From Streptomyces bauhiniae (GTDB taxonomy: Bacteria > Actinomycetota > Actinomycetes > Streptomycetales > Streptomycetaceae): 64,000 nt of DNA. Of the stretch, positions 17,586-28,881 are shown piece by piece (position 1 is the first letter of the stretch; every line of letters starts with the position of its first letter). The notes under the pieces are model-generated. The model had not been told where the DNA came from and did no database searches. It saw only the letters and a program-made list of their open reading frames with translations. The position numbers and the translations under genes are program-made. The stretch spans positions 806,001 to 870,000 of the forward strand of contig NZ_SRRT01000002.1 in the NCBI RefSeq assembly GCF_004784475.1. Reading direction: 5' to 3'.

Positions 17586-18011
17586 ATGACTTCTTCCCGC
17601 GATCCCGAGCCGGCGCCCGACCCCGAGCCCTTCACGCCGCCCTCCCCCGCCGAGCTGGACGCCCGGCTCGACTCGATCACCCGGCAGCCGTTCCGGGCCA
17701 GGTTCCACCTGCGCGGACGCGACCGGGTCACCGCCGAGCTGAAGGGCCCGGCCACCATCCGCTGGCACGCGTACGACCTGATCGCCGGGCGGCTCGCCCC
17801 GGCCCGGCCGTACAAGGACGGCAAGCAGACCCCGTACCGGGGCCATCCCGTCTTCGTCGCCCAGCACGCCACCGGGACCTGCTGCCGCACCTGTCTGCTG
17901 CGCAACCACGGCATCCCCAAGGGCCGGGACCTGACCCGCGCCGAGCATGTGTACGTGGTGGAGGTGATCTGCCGCTGGATCGAGCGGGAGATGACCGGCG
18001 GCGCGCGCTGA
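17586..18011 (+). CDS. DUF4186 domain protein
   Basis: 141 residues. The conserved DUF4186 core runs from about 20 to 135: [54 protein letters not shown] and [10 protein letters not shown]. The CC..C group and nearby His could bind metal. The N terminus is Pro/Glu-rich. No function is established for the family. It starts right after the HD remnant and ends 89 bases before isocitrate dehydrogenase on the same strand. Confidence 0.85.
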   Translation: MTSSRDPEPAPDPEPFTPPSPAELDARLDSITRQPFRARFHLRGRDRVTAELKGPATIRWHAYDLIAGRLAPARPYKDGKQTPYRGHPVFVAQHATGTCCRTCLLRNHGIPKGRDLTRAEHVYVVEVICRWIEREMTGGAR

Positions 18012-18045
18012 GCGGTCGGGCGCGGACCCCTGTCGAACCGGACCC

Positions 18046-18075
18046 GGTCACGAGATATCTTGATGTCGAGCAATG
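18046..18075 (+). promoter_or_regulatory. Putative control site upstream of isocitrate dehydrogenase
   Basis: GATATCTTGATGTCGAGCAA lies about 35 bases before the GTG of the isocitrate dehydrogenase gene. TCTTGA-TG-TCGAG is an imperfect palindrome in an AT-richer patch, consistent with an operator or the -10 region. The binding protein is not known to me. Confidence 0.35.
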
Positions 18076-18100
18076 TTGCAGACGTGGAGCGGAGCACCCG

Positions 18101-20320
<2,220 letters not shown>

Positions 20321-20341
20321 CGTCTGCGGTAGCTGTACGCG

Positions 20342-20376
20342 CGTGCCCCGGCCGGAACTCCTCCGGCCGGGGCACG
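20342..20376 (+). terminator. Terminator after isocitrate dehydrogenase
   Basis: A perfect 15-bp stem (CGTGCCCCGGCCGGA with its complement) closes a 5-base ACTCC loop 21 bases after the stop. The stem is GC-rich with no T-run, a normal Streptomyces form. Confidence 0.85.
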
Positions 20377-20522
20377 GTCGTAACCGGGCTGTGCTGCGGC
20401 CGTGTTGCGGGGATGTGGCGTACATGAAGTCCTCGTGTCGGGGTTCGTGCCGGGCTGTCCGGAGCTGTCCTGCCGTGCTTGTCTCGTGCCCGAACCCGCG
20501 CCCGCACCGCACGAGGAGCACC

Positions 20523-21887
20523 ATGAGCAGCCAGCCCATCGACTCGGTCACCGCAGGACACACCCCGGACGAGCCGCCCGCCGGACCCGACACCTCGGCC
20601 TGGTCCTTCGAGACCCGGCAGATCCACGCCGGCGCGGTGCCCGACCCGACCACGGGGGCGCGGGCCACGCCGATCTACCAGACCACGTCCTTCGTCTTCC
20701 AGGACACCCAGCACGCCGCCGACCTGTTCTCGCTCGCCGAGCCCGGCAACATCTACACCCGCATCCACAACCCGACGCAGGACGTGTTCGAGCAGCGGAT
20801 CGCCGCGCTGGAGGGCGGGGTCGCCGCCGTCGCGCTGGCCTCCGGGCAGGCCGCCGAGACGCTCGCCCTGCTGACCCTGGCGGGCGCGGGCGACCACATC
20901 GTCTCCAGCGCCTCCCTGTACGGCGGCACGTACAACCTGTTCCGGCACACCCTGCCCAGGCTGGGCATCGAGGTGTCCTTCGTGGACGACCCGGACGACG
21001 TGGACGCCTGGCGGGCCGCGATCCGGCCGAACACCAAGGCGCTGTTCGCGGAGACCCTGGGCAACCCGCGCGGCAACGTGCTCGACGTACGGGCGGTCGC
21101 GGACGTGGCGCACGACGCGGGCGTGCCCCTGATCGTGGACAACACGGTGCCGACCCCGTATCTGCTCCGGCCCATCGAGCACGGCGCGGACATCGTGGTG
21201 CACTCCGCGACCAAGTTCCTCGGCGGGCACGGCACCGCCATCGCCGGTGTGGTGGTGGACGGCGGCACCTTCGACTTCGGCGCCCACCCCGAGCGCTTCC
21301 CGGACTTCTCCGAGCCCGACCCCAGCTACCACGGCCTGCGGTACTGGCCGGCGCTCGGTCCGGGCGCCTTCGCGGTCAAGCTGCGGGTGCAGTTGCTGCG
21401 CGACCTGGGCCCGGCGCTCTCCCCGCACTCGGCGTTCCTGCTGCTCCAGGGCGTGGAGACGCTGAGCCTGCGCCTGGAACGGCACTCCGCCAACGCGCTG
21501 GCCCTGGCCGAGTGGCTGGAGGGCCGCGACGAGGTGGCCGCCGTCCACTATCCGGGCCTGGAGTCCAGCCGGTGGTACGAGGCCGGGCAGAAGTATCTCC
21601 CGCGCGGCTCCGGCGCGGTCGTCTCCTTCGAGCTGCGGGACGGTGTGGAGGCGGGCAAGCGGTTCGTGGACGCGGTGGAGCTGTTCAGCCACCTCGCCAA
21701 CATCGGTGACGTACGCAGTCTGATCATCCACCCCGCGTCCACCACCCACAGCCAGCTCGACGAGGAGCAGTTGACGGCGACCGGTACCGCGCCGGGTCTG
21801 GTCCGGCTGTCGGTCGGCATCGAGAACCTGGCCGATCTGAAGGCGGACCTGGAGGCCGGGTTCCGCGCGGCCAAGGGCGCCTCCTGA
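20523..21887 (+). CDS. metY: O-acetylhomoserine sulfhydrylase
   Basis: 454 residues, a PLP enzyme of the Cys/Met metabolism family. [20 protein letters not shown] and [11 protein letters not shown] mark the N terminus. [20 protein letters not shown] carries the Schiff-base Lys, and [10 protein letters not shown] is the substrate-carboxylate loop. It makes homocysteine from O-acetylhomoserine and sulfide. ATG 20523 follows GAGGAG; the frame opens earlier at 20343 but that segment lacks protein-like sequence. metX follows with overlap, so the pair forms the direct sulfhydrylation route to methionine. No SAM-riboswitch motif was recognised in the 146-base leader region. Confidence 0.93.
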   Translation: MSSQPIDSVTAGHTPDEPPAGPDTSAWSFETRQIHAGAVPDPTTGARATPIYQTTSFVFQDTQHAADLFSLAEPGNIYTRIHNPTQDVFEQRIAALEGGVAAVALASGQAAETLALLTLAGAGDHIVSSASLYGGTYNLFRHTLPRLGIEVSFVDDPDDVDAWRAAIRPNTKALFAETLGNPRGNVLDVRAVADVAHDAGVPLIVDNTVPTPYLLRPIEHGADIVVHSATKFLGGHGTAIAGVVVDGGTFDFGAHPERFPDFSEPDPSYHGLRYWPALGPGAFAVKLRVQLLRDLGPALSPHSAFLLLQGVETLSLRLERHSANALALAEWLEGRDEVAAVHYPGLESSRWYEAGQKYLPRGSGAVVSFELRDGVEAGKRFVDAVELFSHLANIGDVRSLIIHPASTTHSQLDEEQLTATGTAPGLVRLSVGIENLADLKADLEAGFRAAKGAS

Positions 21888-23032
21888 GCACCGTTCCGCG
21901 CGCCCGCCCCGCCCCGCTCCCGCCGGTCACCGGCGCCTGGCGGGACGGGGACCCCGCCGGGCGCCGCCGGTGGCACACGGCCGGTACGCCGCTGCCGCTG
22001 GAGGTGGGCGGTGAACTGCCGGGCGTGCGGCTGGCGTTCGAGACCTGGGGCCGGCTCGCGCCGGACCGGTCCAACGCGGTGCTGGTGCTGCACGCGCTGA
22101 CCGGTGACAGCCATGTGGCCGGTCCGGCCGGGCCGGGGCATCCCACGCCCGGCTGGTGGGACGCGCTGGTCGGTCCGGGCCGGGCGGTGGACACCGACCG
22201 CTGGTTCGTCGTGGCGCCGAACGCGCTGGGCGGCTGCCAGGGCAGCACCGGCCCGGCCTCTCCCCGGCCGGGCACCGACCGGGCCTGGGGCGGGGCGTTC
22301 CCCTTCCTGACCCAGCGGGACCAGGTGGCGGCGGAGGCGGGACTCGCGGACGCCCTCGGGATCGAGCGGTGGGCGCTGGTCGTCGGCGGCTCGATGGGCG
22401 GGATGCGGGCGGTGGAGTGGGCGGTGTCGTACCCGGAGCGGGTCGGGGCGCTCCTGCTGCTGGCCACGGCCGCCTCGGCGAGCGCCGAGCAAATCGCCTG
22501 GGCGGAGATCCAGTTGGGGGCCATCCGTGCCGATCCGCACTGGCGGGGCGGCGACTACCACTCCGCCGGGCGCGGCCCGGTGGACGGACTCGGTCTGGCC
22601 CGGCGTCTGGCCCACGTGACCTACCGCGCGGAGGCGGAACTCCAGACCCGGTTCGGCCGGTCGCCGCAGGGCGGGGAGGACCCGTGGCACGGGGGCCGCT
22701 ACCAGGTGGGCTCGTACTTGGACCACCATGCCGAGAAGCTCGTCCGGCGCTTCGACGCGGGGAGTTATGTGGTGCTGACCGAGGCGATGAACGCGCATGA
22801 CGTGGGGCGCGGGCGGGGCGGTATCCGCTCGGCGCTGGCGGGGGTGCGGGCGCCGACCCTGGTGGCCGGGGTGGATTCCGACCGGCTCTATCCGCTGTCC
22901 CAGCAGCGGGAGTTGGCCGCGCTGATCCCGTCGGCGGACGGGGCGCGGGTGGTGGAATCGCCGTACGGGCACGACGGGTTCCTGATCGAGACGGAGCAGG
23001 TTGGCAGACTGGCCGCCGAGTTGCTGCGCTGA
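21884..23032 (+). CDS. metX: Homoserine O-acetyltransferase (start uncertain, probably CTG)
   Basis: 382 residues from the proposed start. Alpha/beta-hydrolase Met[32 protein letters not shown], nucleophile Ser in [15 protein letters not shown], an Asp in [13 protein letters not shown] and the catalytic His in YGHDGFL. It supplies O-acetylhomoserine to metY. The expected N-terminal segment ([20 protein letters not shown]) lies upstream of the first in-frame GTG (22004), and no ATG/GTG/TTG precedes it after the metY stop. CTG 21884 overlaps that stop as CTGA and would give the normal family length. The short GTG version would lack conserved sequence. Confidence 0.87.
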   Translation: MSTVPRARPAPLPPVTGAWRDGDPAGRRRWHTAGTPLPLEVGGELPGVRLAFETWGRLAPDRSNAVLVLHALTGDSHVAGPAGPGHPTPGWWDALVGPGRAVDTDRWFVVAPNALGGCQGSTGPASPRPGTDRAWGGAFPFLTQRDQVAAEAGLADALGIERWALVVGGSMGGMRAVEWAVSYPERVGALLLLATAASASAEQIAWAEIQLGAIRADPHWRGGDYHSAGRGPVDGLGLARRLAHVTYRAEAELQTRFGRSPQGGEDPWHGGRYQVGSYLDHHAEKLVRRFDAGSYVVLTEAMNAHDVGRGRGGIRSALAGVRAPTLVAGVDSDRLYPLSQQRELAALIPSADGARVVESPYGHDGFLIETEQVGRLAAELLR

Positions 23033-23047
23033 TCCCTGGGAGCCGAT

Positions 23048-23830
23048 GTGCCTTCGTTCGAACTGCTGCCGGGCGACCCGGCGTCGCCGGTGCTGCTGCA
23101 CGTACCGCATTCCGCGCGGGCGGTCCCGGCGGAGGTGCGGGCGGGGCTGCTGCTCGACGACGCCGCGCTGGAGCGGGAGTTGGACCACATCACGGATGCG
23201 CACACCGCTGAACTTGCCTCTCGGGTGGCCGAGTTGGCGGGAGTGCGGCCGTGGCGGTTCGTGAACCGGCTGTCCCGGCTGGTGGTGGACCCGGAGCGGT
23301 TCCCGGACGAGCGGGAGGAGATGCGCGCGGTGGGCATGGGCGCGGTGTACACCCGCACCACGCACCGGGAGCCGCTGCGGGCCGAGGACACCGACCAAAA
23401 GCCGCTGATCGAGCGGTACTTCGAGCCGTACGCCCGCGCGATCACCGAGGCGGTGTCGGAGCGGCTGGCCGCGACCGGGCGGGCGGTGGTGATCGACGTC
23501 CACTCCTACCCGTCCCGCCCGCTGCCGTACGAGCTGCACGGCGAGGGCCCGCGCCCGGCGGTGTGCCTGGGCACGGACGCCTTCCACACCCCGCCGGGGC
23601 TGACGGCGGCGGCCCGGTCGGCGTTCTCCCCGTACGGGAAGACGGGCCTGGACAGCCCGTTCAGCGGGACCTACGTACCCCTCGCGCACTACGGCCGGGA
23701 CCGGCGGGTGAGCGCGCTGATGGTGGAGATCCGCCGCGACACGTACATGACCGAGCCCGGCGGGCCGGCCGGACCGGGCCTGGAGCAAGTGGCGGGCGCC
23801 TTGGCCGTGTTGGTGGACGCGGTGGGTTAG
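23048..23830 (+). CDS. N-formylglutamate amidohydrolase family protein
   Basis: 260 residues. VLLHVPHSARAVP near the start, DHITDAHTAEL, WRFVNRLSRLVVDPERF and VVIDVHSYPSRPLPYE are the conserved Zn-ligand and substrate segments of the FGase/HutG fold; VEIRRDTYM near the end is the family's final strand. In histidine catabolism this enzyme releases glutamate and formate from N-formylglutamate, but no hut genes are nearby, so another N-acyl amino acid could be the substrate. It starts 15 bases after metX, probably cotranscribed, and overlaps the convergent GST-like gene by 4 bases. Confidence 0.87.
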   Translation: MPSFELLPGDPASPVLLHVPHSARAVPAEVRAGLLLDDAALERELDHITDAHTAELASRVAELAGVRPWRFVNRLSRLVVDPERFPDEREEMRAVGMGAVYTRTTHREPLRAEDTDQKPLIERYFEPYARAITEAVSERLAATGRAVVIDVHSYPSRPLPYELHGEGPRPAVCLGTDAFHTPPGLTAAARSAFSPYGKTGLDSPFSGTYVPLAHYGRDRRVSALMVEIRRDTYMTEPGGPAGPGLEQVAGALAVLVDAVG

Positions 23831-24696
23831 TTCTTCCTGTTGGCGTGGGCCGCCCAGTCGAGGATCTGTACGGCGGCGCCCGCGGCTTCGAGGCCCTGGC
23901 AGTGGCCGTGGTGGCGGCGGGCGATGCCGTCGAGGTCGAGGTGGGTGCCGAAGGCGGGGTGGGCGGCGAGGCGGCGGGCGTAGGACCACAGCGCGGTGAA
24001 GCCGGTGATCCGGTGCACGGCGGAGGCGTCGAGGTGGCAGCGGTGCACGGTGTCGAGCTGGACCAGGGAGACCCAGAGGTCGATGTCGGCGGCGGTCAGC
24101 CGGCCCCCGGCCAGGTACTCCTCTTCGGTCAGCCAGCGCTCCAGCCGGGACAGGGTGTCGAGGAGCACCTCCAGCGCGGCGGCCCGGCCTGCCGGGTCCT
24201 CGTCGGCGCGGCCCGCCCGCTGCGCGGCCTGTTCGATGCCCTCGGCGCAGAGCCGTTCCACCGCGTCGATGGTGGACTCCCAGCCGCAGGGCCGCAGCGG
24301 GTCGCCGCCGGCGCGCGGGAAGAGGTCCAGGTCGCGCAGGATGTCCGGCGCGTGGGTGCTGACGATGCGTCCGGACCAGGCGTCGCTGAGCACGGGGGCG
24401 GGCGCCGGGCCGGAGTAGCGGTGCGCGCTGGCCTCGTAGAGCGGGCGGAGCGCGGTGTGGCTGCCGTCCGGGGCGTCGGGGACGGCGGGGAGCAGGGTGA
24501 CCGGACAGCTCGCGTCGAGACCGAGCAGGCTGTGGCCGATGGCGAGGCGCAGTCCGTCGGGGTCGGCGGTGGAGAGGTGCAGCCGGTAGCGGTGCGGCAC
24601 GGCGTAGTGGCCGCTGCGGGCGTCCTGGCCGAGCCGGCCCCGGAAGGCGGAGCTGTGCCGGACGGTCGGAAGGGCGGTCGGCGCGGTGATGGGCAT
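23827..24696 (-). CDS. GST-like protein (ECM4/YqjG type) lacking the redox cysteine motif
   Basis: 289 residues. The C-terminal half fits the GST-C domain of glutathionyl-hydroquinone reductases (LERWLTEEEYLAGGRLTAAD, then DLWVSLVQLDTVHRCHL). The N-terminal thioredoxin-like half lacks the family Cys motif (CPWAHR); the matching region reads VPHRYRLHLSTADPDG. Streptomyces use mycothiol rather than glutathione. The protein may therefore be an altered or inactive family member. Preceded on the same strand by a short leader-peptide-like ORF (24808-24945). Confidence 0.75.
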   Translation of the reverse strand: MPITAPTALPTVRHSSAFRGRLGQDARSGHYAVPHRYRLHLSTADPDGLRLAIGHSLLGLDASCPVTLLPAVPDAPDGSHTALRPLYEASAHRYSGPAPAPVLSDAWSGRIVSTHAPDILRDLDLFPRAGGDPLRPCGWESTIDAVERLCAEGIEQAAQRAGRADEDPAGRAAALEVLLDTLSRLERWLTEEEYLAGGRLTAADIDLWVSLVQLDTVHRCHLDASAVHRITGFTALWSYARRLAAHPAFGTHLDLDGIARRHHGHCQGLEAAGAAVQILDWAAHANRKN

Positions 24697-24807
24697 ACGT
24701 ACGTCTCCCCAGGGGCGAGGGCGCGCGGGCGCGCGCCTGCGGGAACAGCGGCGGCTGACGTGAGAGAGGAGTGACGAGAAGGGCGCGTGGACGGGCGAGG
24801 GCCCGGA

Positions 24808-24945
24808 TCAGTGGCGCGGTCCGATGGCGCTGCACACGCGCAGGAGGTCGATGTGCAGGCGGGAGGTGAGGAGGGGGACCCTGAGGAGGGGGGCGCGCGA
24901 CGGCGTGCGGCCGCTGCGGCCGGTCACCGTCTCCAGGCGCGTCAT
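24808..24945 (-). CDS. Cys-containing leader peptide upstream of the GST-like gene
   Basis: 45 residues ending in SRLHIDLLRVCSAIGPRH. The LHIDLxRVxSA core is the signature I know from short Streptomyces leader peptides found before sulfur and thiol genes. Here a Cys sits in the core, with the usual second Cys position replaced by Gly. AGGTGG precedes ATG 24945; GTG 24927 is an alternative start. The GST-like gene starts 111 bases downstream. Stalling at the Cys codon could couple cysteine supply to expression (inference). Confidence 0.6.
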   Translation of the reverse strand: MTRLETVTGRSGRTPSRAPLLRVPLLTSRLHIDLLRVCSAIGPRH

Positions 24946-25056
24946 GCGTCCCCACCTGTTCGCTGGACTTCCCCGACTTGGAGTGTCGGCCCGCGCCGGA
25001 CGCCACGTCAAGAGGGGGTCCATTCCTGGGACAGGGCCTTACGTACCATCACCCTC

Positions 25057-25890
25057 ATGAGCCAGATCCTCTCGATCGCCCGCCCCGACAGCGTCCGGAG
25101 CGTGCGCCTGGACACCGACCGGGGAACCTTCGCCGCGTTCACGGCCGCTCCCCCGGTCCCGCGCGGTACGGCCCTGCTGGTGCCGGGCTTCAACGGCAGC
25201 AAGGAGGACTTCCTGCCGCTGCTGCCCGGCCTGGCCGAGGCCGGCTACCGGGTCGTCGCCATCGACCAGCGGGGCCAGTACGAGACCGGCCCGGCGTCTC
25301 AGGCCCCGTCGTACGCGCCCGAGGATCTGGCGTCGGACGTGATCGCACTGGCGGGGGTGCTGGGCCCGGTGCATCTGGTGGGGCACTCGTACGGGGGGCT
25401 GGTGTCGCGCCTGGCCGTGCTGAACTCCCCCTCTCCTGCCGACACTTGGGCCTCATTGACCCTGCTGAACTTCGGCCCGGCGGCCGTCTCGGAGTCGACG
25501 CGGGAGCGTCTGCGACTCCTGCTGGACGCCCTGCGCACGACTCCGGTCCCGGACCTGTGGCCCTTCCTCCGCCCGGAGGACGGCGGGGTCTCCGAGGAGG
25601 TGCTCGCCTTCCTCTCGGACCGCTGGGCCCGCAACGCCCCGGAGGCGCTGCGGCTGGCCGCCGAGCAGATGATCGGCGAGCCGGACCGCAGCGGGGCGCT
25701 GCGCGACTCCGGCATCCCTCTGTCGGTGGTCTTCGGCACCCCGGAGGACACCTGGCCGGAGCGTGAAGCGGCCGCGATGGCACGGGAGTTGGGCGCCCGC
25801 TACACGGAGATCATGGGCGGCGGGCACTCCCCGAACGTGTACGAACCGGAGGCGGTGATCGAGGCGTTGACGTCGTTCTGGGAGGCGTGA
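25057..25890 (+). CDS. Alpha/beta hydrolase
   Basis: 277 residues. ALLVPGFNGSKEDFLPLLPG holds the oxyanion-hole loop, VHLVGHSYGGLVSRL the nucleophile Ser (GxSxG), and GGGHSPNVYEPEAVIEAL the catalytic His. The acid is probably the Asp in VVFGTPEDTW. The ATG at 25057 was chosen over upstream in-frame starts that overlap the leader-peptide region. No signal peptide. Esterase, lipase or peptidase activity cannot be separated by sequence. Confidence 0.88.
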   Translation: MSQILSIARPDSVRSVRLDTDRGTFAAFTAAPPVPRGTALLVPGFNGSKEDFLPLLPGLAEAGYRVVAIDQRGQYETGPASQAPSYAPEDLASDVIALAGVLGPVHLVGHSYGGLVSRLAVLNSPSPADTWASLTLLNFGPAAVSESTRERLRLLLDALRTTPVPDLWPFLRPEDGGVSEEVLAFLSDRWARNAPEALRLAAEQMIGEPDRSGALRDSGIPLSVVFGTPEDTWPEREAAAMARELGARYTEIMGGGHSPNVYEPEAVIEALTSFWEA

Positions 25891-25893
25891 CGC

Positions 25894-26574
25894 CTAGCGT
25901 TCACCCCGGGCGGCGACCGTCTCCCGCAACTCCTCCGGAGTGAACCCGAGTTCACGCAGGATCTGGGCGGCCGGGCTGTCCTCGACCCGGATCAGGCCCA
26001 GCAGCATGTGCTCGGTGCCGACCCAGTCGTGACCCAGTTCGGCCGCCGCGTCCCGCGCCTGCTCGATGGCCGCCTTGCTCTCCTCGCGGAACGCGATGTG
26101 GCCCCGCAGCGCCTTGGTCCCGGCCGGGGGCAGCACCTCCGCGACCGCGTCCCGGACGCGCTGCTCCGACCCCGCCTGCGCCACCAGCGTCTCGTACGCC
26201 CGGCCCTGCGGTTCCCCGAGCAGGCCGAGGAGCAGGTGCTCGGTGCCGATCGAGTCGTGCTTGTGCGTCCGCGCGGCCTCCTGCGCCAGCACGATGCCGT
26301 GCCGGTTGAGGTGGGTGAACCGCTCGAACGGCGTCGGCGCGTGGCGCTGCTGCGCCGCCTGCTTGGACACCCCGATGGCATCCCCGATCTCGGTCCAGGA
26401 CGCCCCGGACCGCTTGGCCTTGCTCACGTAGTGGTCGATGAGCTGATCCCCGAGATCCGACAACGTCTGCGCCCGCAGCCGCGCCTCACTGATGTGCGCG
26501 AGGTCGCTGCCGTCGGGGAGTTCTTCGTCGAGTCGGGCGATCAGGTCGGCGAGATTGATGTCGAGTGGACTCAT
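25894..26574 (-). CDS. Clp N-domain protein without ATPase
   Basis: 226 residues. An N-terminal helical region with HTH-like WTEIGDAIGVSKQAAQQRH (about 60-80) is followed by two Clp_N repeats: LAQEAARTHKHDSIGTEHLLLGLLG and AIEQARDAAAELGHDWVGTEHMLLGLIR. Clp_N domains bind adaptors or substrates for ClpA/ClpC, but no AAA+ domain is present. It could be a DNA-binding regulator with a Clp_N sensor or an adaptor. The promoter places transcription start at or next to the ATG. Convergent with the hydrolase 3 bases away. Confidence 0.83.
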   Translation of the reverse strand: MSPLDINLADLIARLDEELPDGSDLAHISEARLRAQTLSDLGDQLIDHYVSKAKRSGASWTEIGDAIGVSKQAAQQRHAPTPFERFTHLNRHGIVLAQEAARTHKHDSIGTEHLLLGLLGEPQGRAYETLVAQAGSEQRVRDAVAEVLPPAGTKALRGHIAFREESKAAIEQARDAAAELGHDWVGTEHMLLGLIRVEDSPAAQILRELGFTPEELRETVAARGER

Positions 26575-26580
26575 GCGTCA

Positions 26581-26609
26581 AGATTAAGTTGACGATAGCC
26601 AACCGTCAA
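26581..26609 (-). promoter_or_regulatory. Promoter of the Clp_N gene with inverted repeat, probably leaderless
   Basis: On the minus strand TTGACG (26604-26609) and TAATCT (26581-26586) are 17 bases apart, a near-ideal sigma-70-type promoter. Six bases separate the -10 from the ATG, so the mRNA is probably leaderless. TTGACG (-35) and CGTCAA nearby form an inverted repeat that could be an operator. Confidence 0.75.
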
Positions 26610-26746
26610 GAAGAAATTGACGCCTGCTGCTCCGGGGCGGGGCTGGACGAGATCAGCCAGAAGTACGCCCACCTCACCCTGAGCGCCGCTGTACCCCGGC
26701 GGCAATTCGGTCGACACCGCTTCCCGGCTACGGGAGACTCCCCGCG

Positions 26747-27262
26747 ATGACTCGACAGACCGACACGCCTCCCACCTGGGACGAGCGCACGCAGCTCACC
26801 ACGTTCCTCGACTACGCCCGCGACACCGCCCGAGCCAAGTGCGAGGGAGTCTCCCCCGAAGACGCCCGCCGGGCCCCGCTCCCCCACTCCCCGCTGATGA
26901 CCCTGTGCGGCCTGATCAGCCACCTCCGCTGGGTCGAGCACTACTGGTTCGAGGTGATGTTCCTCGGCGAGGACCCGGCAGGCCCCCTCACCGAGGCCAC
27001 CGACGAAGACCCCGACCCCGAGATGCGCACAGCGGTAGACACCCCGTTGCCCCAACTCCTCGCCGACTACGAGTCCCAGAGCACCCGCTACCGCCACCTC
27101 GTCTCCGCCCACGACCTGAACACCCCCGCCAAACGCCCCATCAGCACCGGCGGCCACGTCGACCTCCGCTGGGTCCTCCTCCACCTCATCGAGGAAACCT
27201 CCCGCCACAACGGCCACTTGGACGTCGTACGCGAGCTGCTCGACGGACGAACCGGCATGTAG
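26747..27262 (+). CDS. DinB family protein (DUF664, mycothiol-transferase-like)
   Basis: 171 residues. Family metal-binding His and nearby motifs: LMTLCGLISHLRWVEHYWFE (first His), and WVLLHLIEETSRHNGHLDVV with the paired His near the C terminus. DUF664/DinB-like proteins of actinobacteria include mycothiol-dependent enzymes and Zn-dependent thiol transferases. ATG 26747 follows GGGAGA. Convergent with rpmF over a shared terminator. Confidence 0.87.
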   Translation: MTRQTDTPPTWDERTQLTTFLDYARDTARAKCEGVSPEDARRAPLPHSPLMTLCGLISHLRWVEHYWFEVMFLGEDPAGPLTEATDEDPDPEMRTAVDTPLPQLLADYESQSTRYRHLVSAHDLNTPAKRPISTGGHVDLRWVLLHLIEETSRHNGHLDVVRELLDGRTGM

Positions 27263-27292
27263 GGGCGCGGGACGTCGCCGGCCCCACGCCCC
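27262..27292. terminator. Shared terminator between the DinB gene and rpmF
   Basis: GGGGCGCGGG (27262-27271) pairs with CCCACGCCCC (27283-27292) with one mismatch and an 11-base loop. It lies between the convergent stops of the DinB gene and rpmF. Confidence 0.55.
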
Positions 27293-27298
27293 CATCAC

Positions 27299-27469
27299 TT
27301 ACGGCTCCGGACGCAACAGCCCCCGCCGGTAAGCCGGGACCAGGTGTTGTGGGATCAGGTGGGTGGTGCCGTCGATCGTCACCGGTACCAGTTGGGTCGC
27401 GTTCGCTTTCCAATGGGACCTGCGGTGGCGGGTGTTGCTGCGGGACAGCTTTCGCTTGGGTACGGCCAT
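27299..27469 (-). CDS. rpmF: 50S ribosomal protein L32, cysteine-free paralogue
   Basis: 56 residues, [20 protein letters not shown] onward. The start is typical of L32 (MAVPKRK.S). The two CxxC zinc-ribbon pairs of standard L32 are absent; the whole protein has no Cys. It therefore belongs to the zinc-independent (C-minus) class. ATG 27469 lies 21 bases after the rpsR stop, as last gene of the rpmG-rpmE-cobW-rpsR-rpmF set. It replaces the zinc-containing paralogue when zinc is scarce, as known for this class. Confidence 0.88.
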   Translation of the reverse strand: MAVPKRKLSRSNTRHRRSHWKANATQLVPVTIDGTTHLIPQHLVPAYRRGLLRPEP

Positions 27470-27490
27470 GTCGGTTTCCTTTCTTGAGGT

Positions 27491-27712
27491 TCAGCGCCCG
27501 GTGTAGGGCAACAGGGCCATTTCGCGGGCGTTCTTGATGGCGGTGGCCACCTGGCGTTGCTGCTGGGCGGTGACGCGGGTGACCCGGCGGCTGCGGATCT
27601 TGCCTCGGTCGGAGAGGAACTTCCGCAGGAGGTCGGTGTCCTTGTAGTCGATGTAGGTGATGCCGGCGGCCTCCAGGGGGTTGGGGCGGGGGCGAGTGGG
27701 ATGGCGGGACAT
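27491..27712 (-). CDS. rpsR: 30S ribosomal protein S18, cysteine-free paralogue
   Basis: 73 residues beginning [21 protein letters not shown]18 family features: [20 protein letters not shown] and [20 protein letters not shown]. The zinc-binding Cys of the C-plus form are absent. It lies 20 bases downstream of the COG0523 gene and 21 bases before rpmF, all minus strand. It encodes the zinc-sparing S18 copy of a Zur-type island. Confidence 0.9.
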   Translation of the reverse strand: MSRHPTRPRPNPLEAAGITYIDYKDTDLLRKFLSDRGKIRSRRVTRVTAQQQRQVATAIKNAREMALLPYTGR

Positions 27713-27732
27713 GAAATCGCTCCTTGCGTAAG

Positions 27733-28881
27733 TCAGACAGCAGGGTCGAGGAACTGGTCGAAGGCGGCCGGGAAGCGTTTCCAGGACTCCGTACCGCCCG
27801 CCATCTCCGCGTCCGTGAGGAGGCAGGAGTCCAGGACCGTGGCGAGGCCGTCGCGGTCGAGGTCGGGTGAGGTGAAGACGAGGTGCTGGCAGCGGTCGCC
27901 GTGCACCGGGTGCCAGTCCAGCGCGGCGGCGGCACGCCGTACCGGGGGAACCAACTCCCAGGCCGCGTCGGGCAGTGCGGCGAGCCAGGGCCCCGCGCTC
28001 TCGACGCAGAGGGCACCCCCCGCCGCGTCCCAGGAGAGCAGCGTGTCCGGGCGGTCCGCGAGCCAGAAGCGGCCCCGGCTGCGGGCGGCCGCGCAGCACA
28101 GCTCCTCCAGCGCGGAGTAGAGCCGCCCGGGATGGAAAGGCCGCCGGTGCCGGTAGACCAGCGTGGCGACCCCGGCCGACTCCGCGTCCTGCGGCAGCAG
28201 CGCGCACGCGGGATGCTGGGCCGCCGCCGCGGACTCTACGTCGAACCCGGCGAAGGCCAGCCGCGCGGGCTCCGGCGAGTCGAGGGCGACACGCAGGGCC
28301 GTCGGATGGAGCTGCTCCAGCAGCGCGAGGTCGGCCGCCTCGGCCTCGCCGGGGTCGGCGAGGACATGAACCGCCGAGTACTCCAACTGCCGGGCGAACG
28401 TGTCCCCGACGGTCCGCTGATCGGTCGCCGCCGCCGCGAGCCCCGCCTCCGCGAGGTCGTCCCCGTTGCCGAGGCAGGCGAGCAGCAGCGCGGGATCGAC
28501 AGCCGTCATGACGTTGGTCAGTCGCAGGAACCCCTCCCCGTGCGCCGCCACCAGCTCGGCCATCCCACGCGGCTCGACGGAGTCCCACAGCTCGACCACC
28601 GCCAGCCGGGTCGTCCCGTCCTCGGCCAGCCGCCGCAGCTCGGGCAGCAGATCCTCCCGCAGCGCACAGCACGCGCAGTCGTTGACCAGCGGAGTCTCAC
28701 CGCTGGACCAGAACCCCGACGCGTCCCGCACACTCCGGCGCACCATGCCCGTGGCGGCCGTCGACAGGTCGTGGTGGAGGGCAGCGCTGCCGGGTACGTC
28801 ACGCAGCAGCCGGTCGACGGTACGGCGCCGGGCCTCGGCATGCAGCCCGGCCACGATGACGACCGCGAGTTCCCCGCTCAT
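27733..28881 (-). CDS. CobW/COG0523-like protein with degenerate P-loop
   Basis: 382 residues. The metallochaperone motif appears as [16 protein letters not shown] (C-x-C-C), with the CobW_C-like half downstream ([21 protein letters not shown] and [20 protein letters not shown]). The normal Walker A (GxxGxGKT) is missing: the N terminus reads [23 protein letters not shown] binding is therefore doubtful, although NTP-dependent zinc transfer is the usual COG0523 role. The start overlaps the rpmE stop as ATGA. Its place in the cysteine-free ribosomal operon supports a zinc-starvation role. Confidence 0.8.
   Translation of the reverse strand: MSGELAVVIVAGLHAEARRRTVDRLLRDVPGSAALHHDLSTAATGMVRRSVRDASGFWSSGETPLVNDCACCALREDLLPELRRLAEDGTTRLAVVELWDSVEPRGMAELVAAHGEGFLRLTNVMTAVDPALLLACLGNGDDLAEAGLAAAATDQRTVGDTFARQLEYSAVHVLADPGEAEAADLALLEQLHPTALRVALDSPEPARLAFAGFDVESAAAAQHPACALLPQDAESAGVATLVYRHRRPFHPGRLYSALEELCCAAARSRGRFWLADRPDTLLSWDAAGGALCVESAGPWLAALPDAAWELVPPVRRAAAALDWHPVHGDRCQHLVFTSPDLDRDGLATVLDSCLLTDAEMAGGTESWKRFPAAFDQFLDPAV

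Noticed and set aside
20377..20522. SAM-type riboswitch before metY
   Set aside because: No conserved core or pseudoknot of SAM riboswitch classes was recognised.
24787..25056. Earlier start for the alpha/beta hydrolase
   Set aside because: The extension overlaps the antisense leader-peptide ORF and lacks protein-like sequence; the ATG at 25057 gives the normal family length.
26604..26630. Second promoter from repeated TTGACG motifs near the Clp_N gene
   Set aside because: Only one TTGACG has a matching -10 at acceptable spacing; the other lacks a partner.
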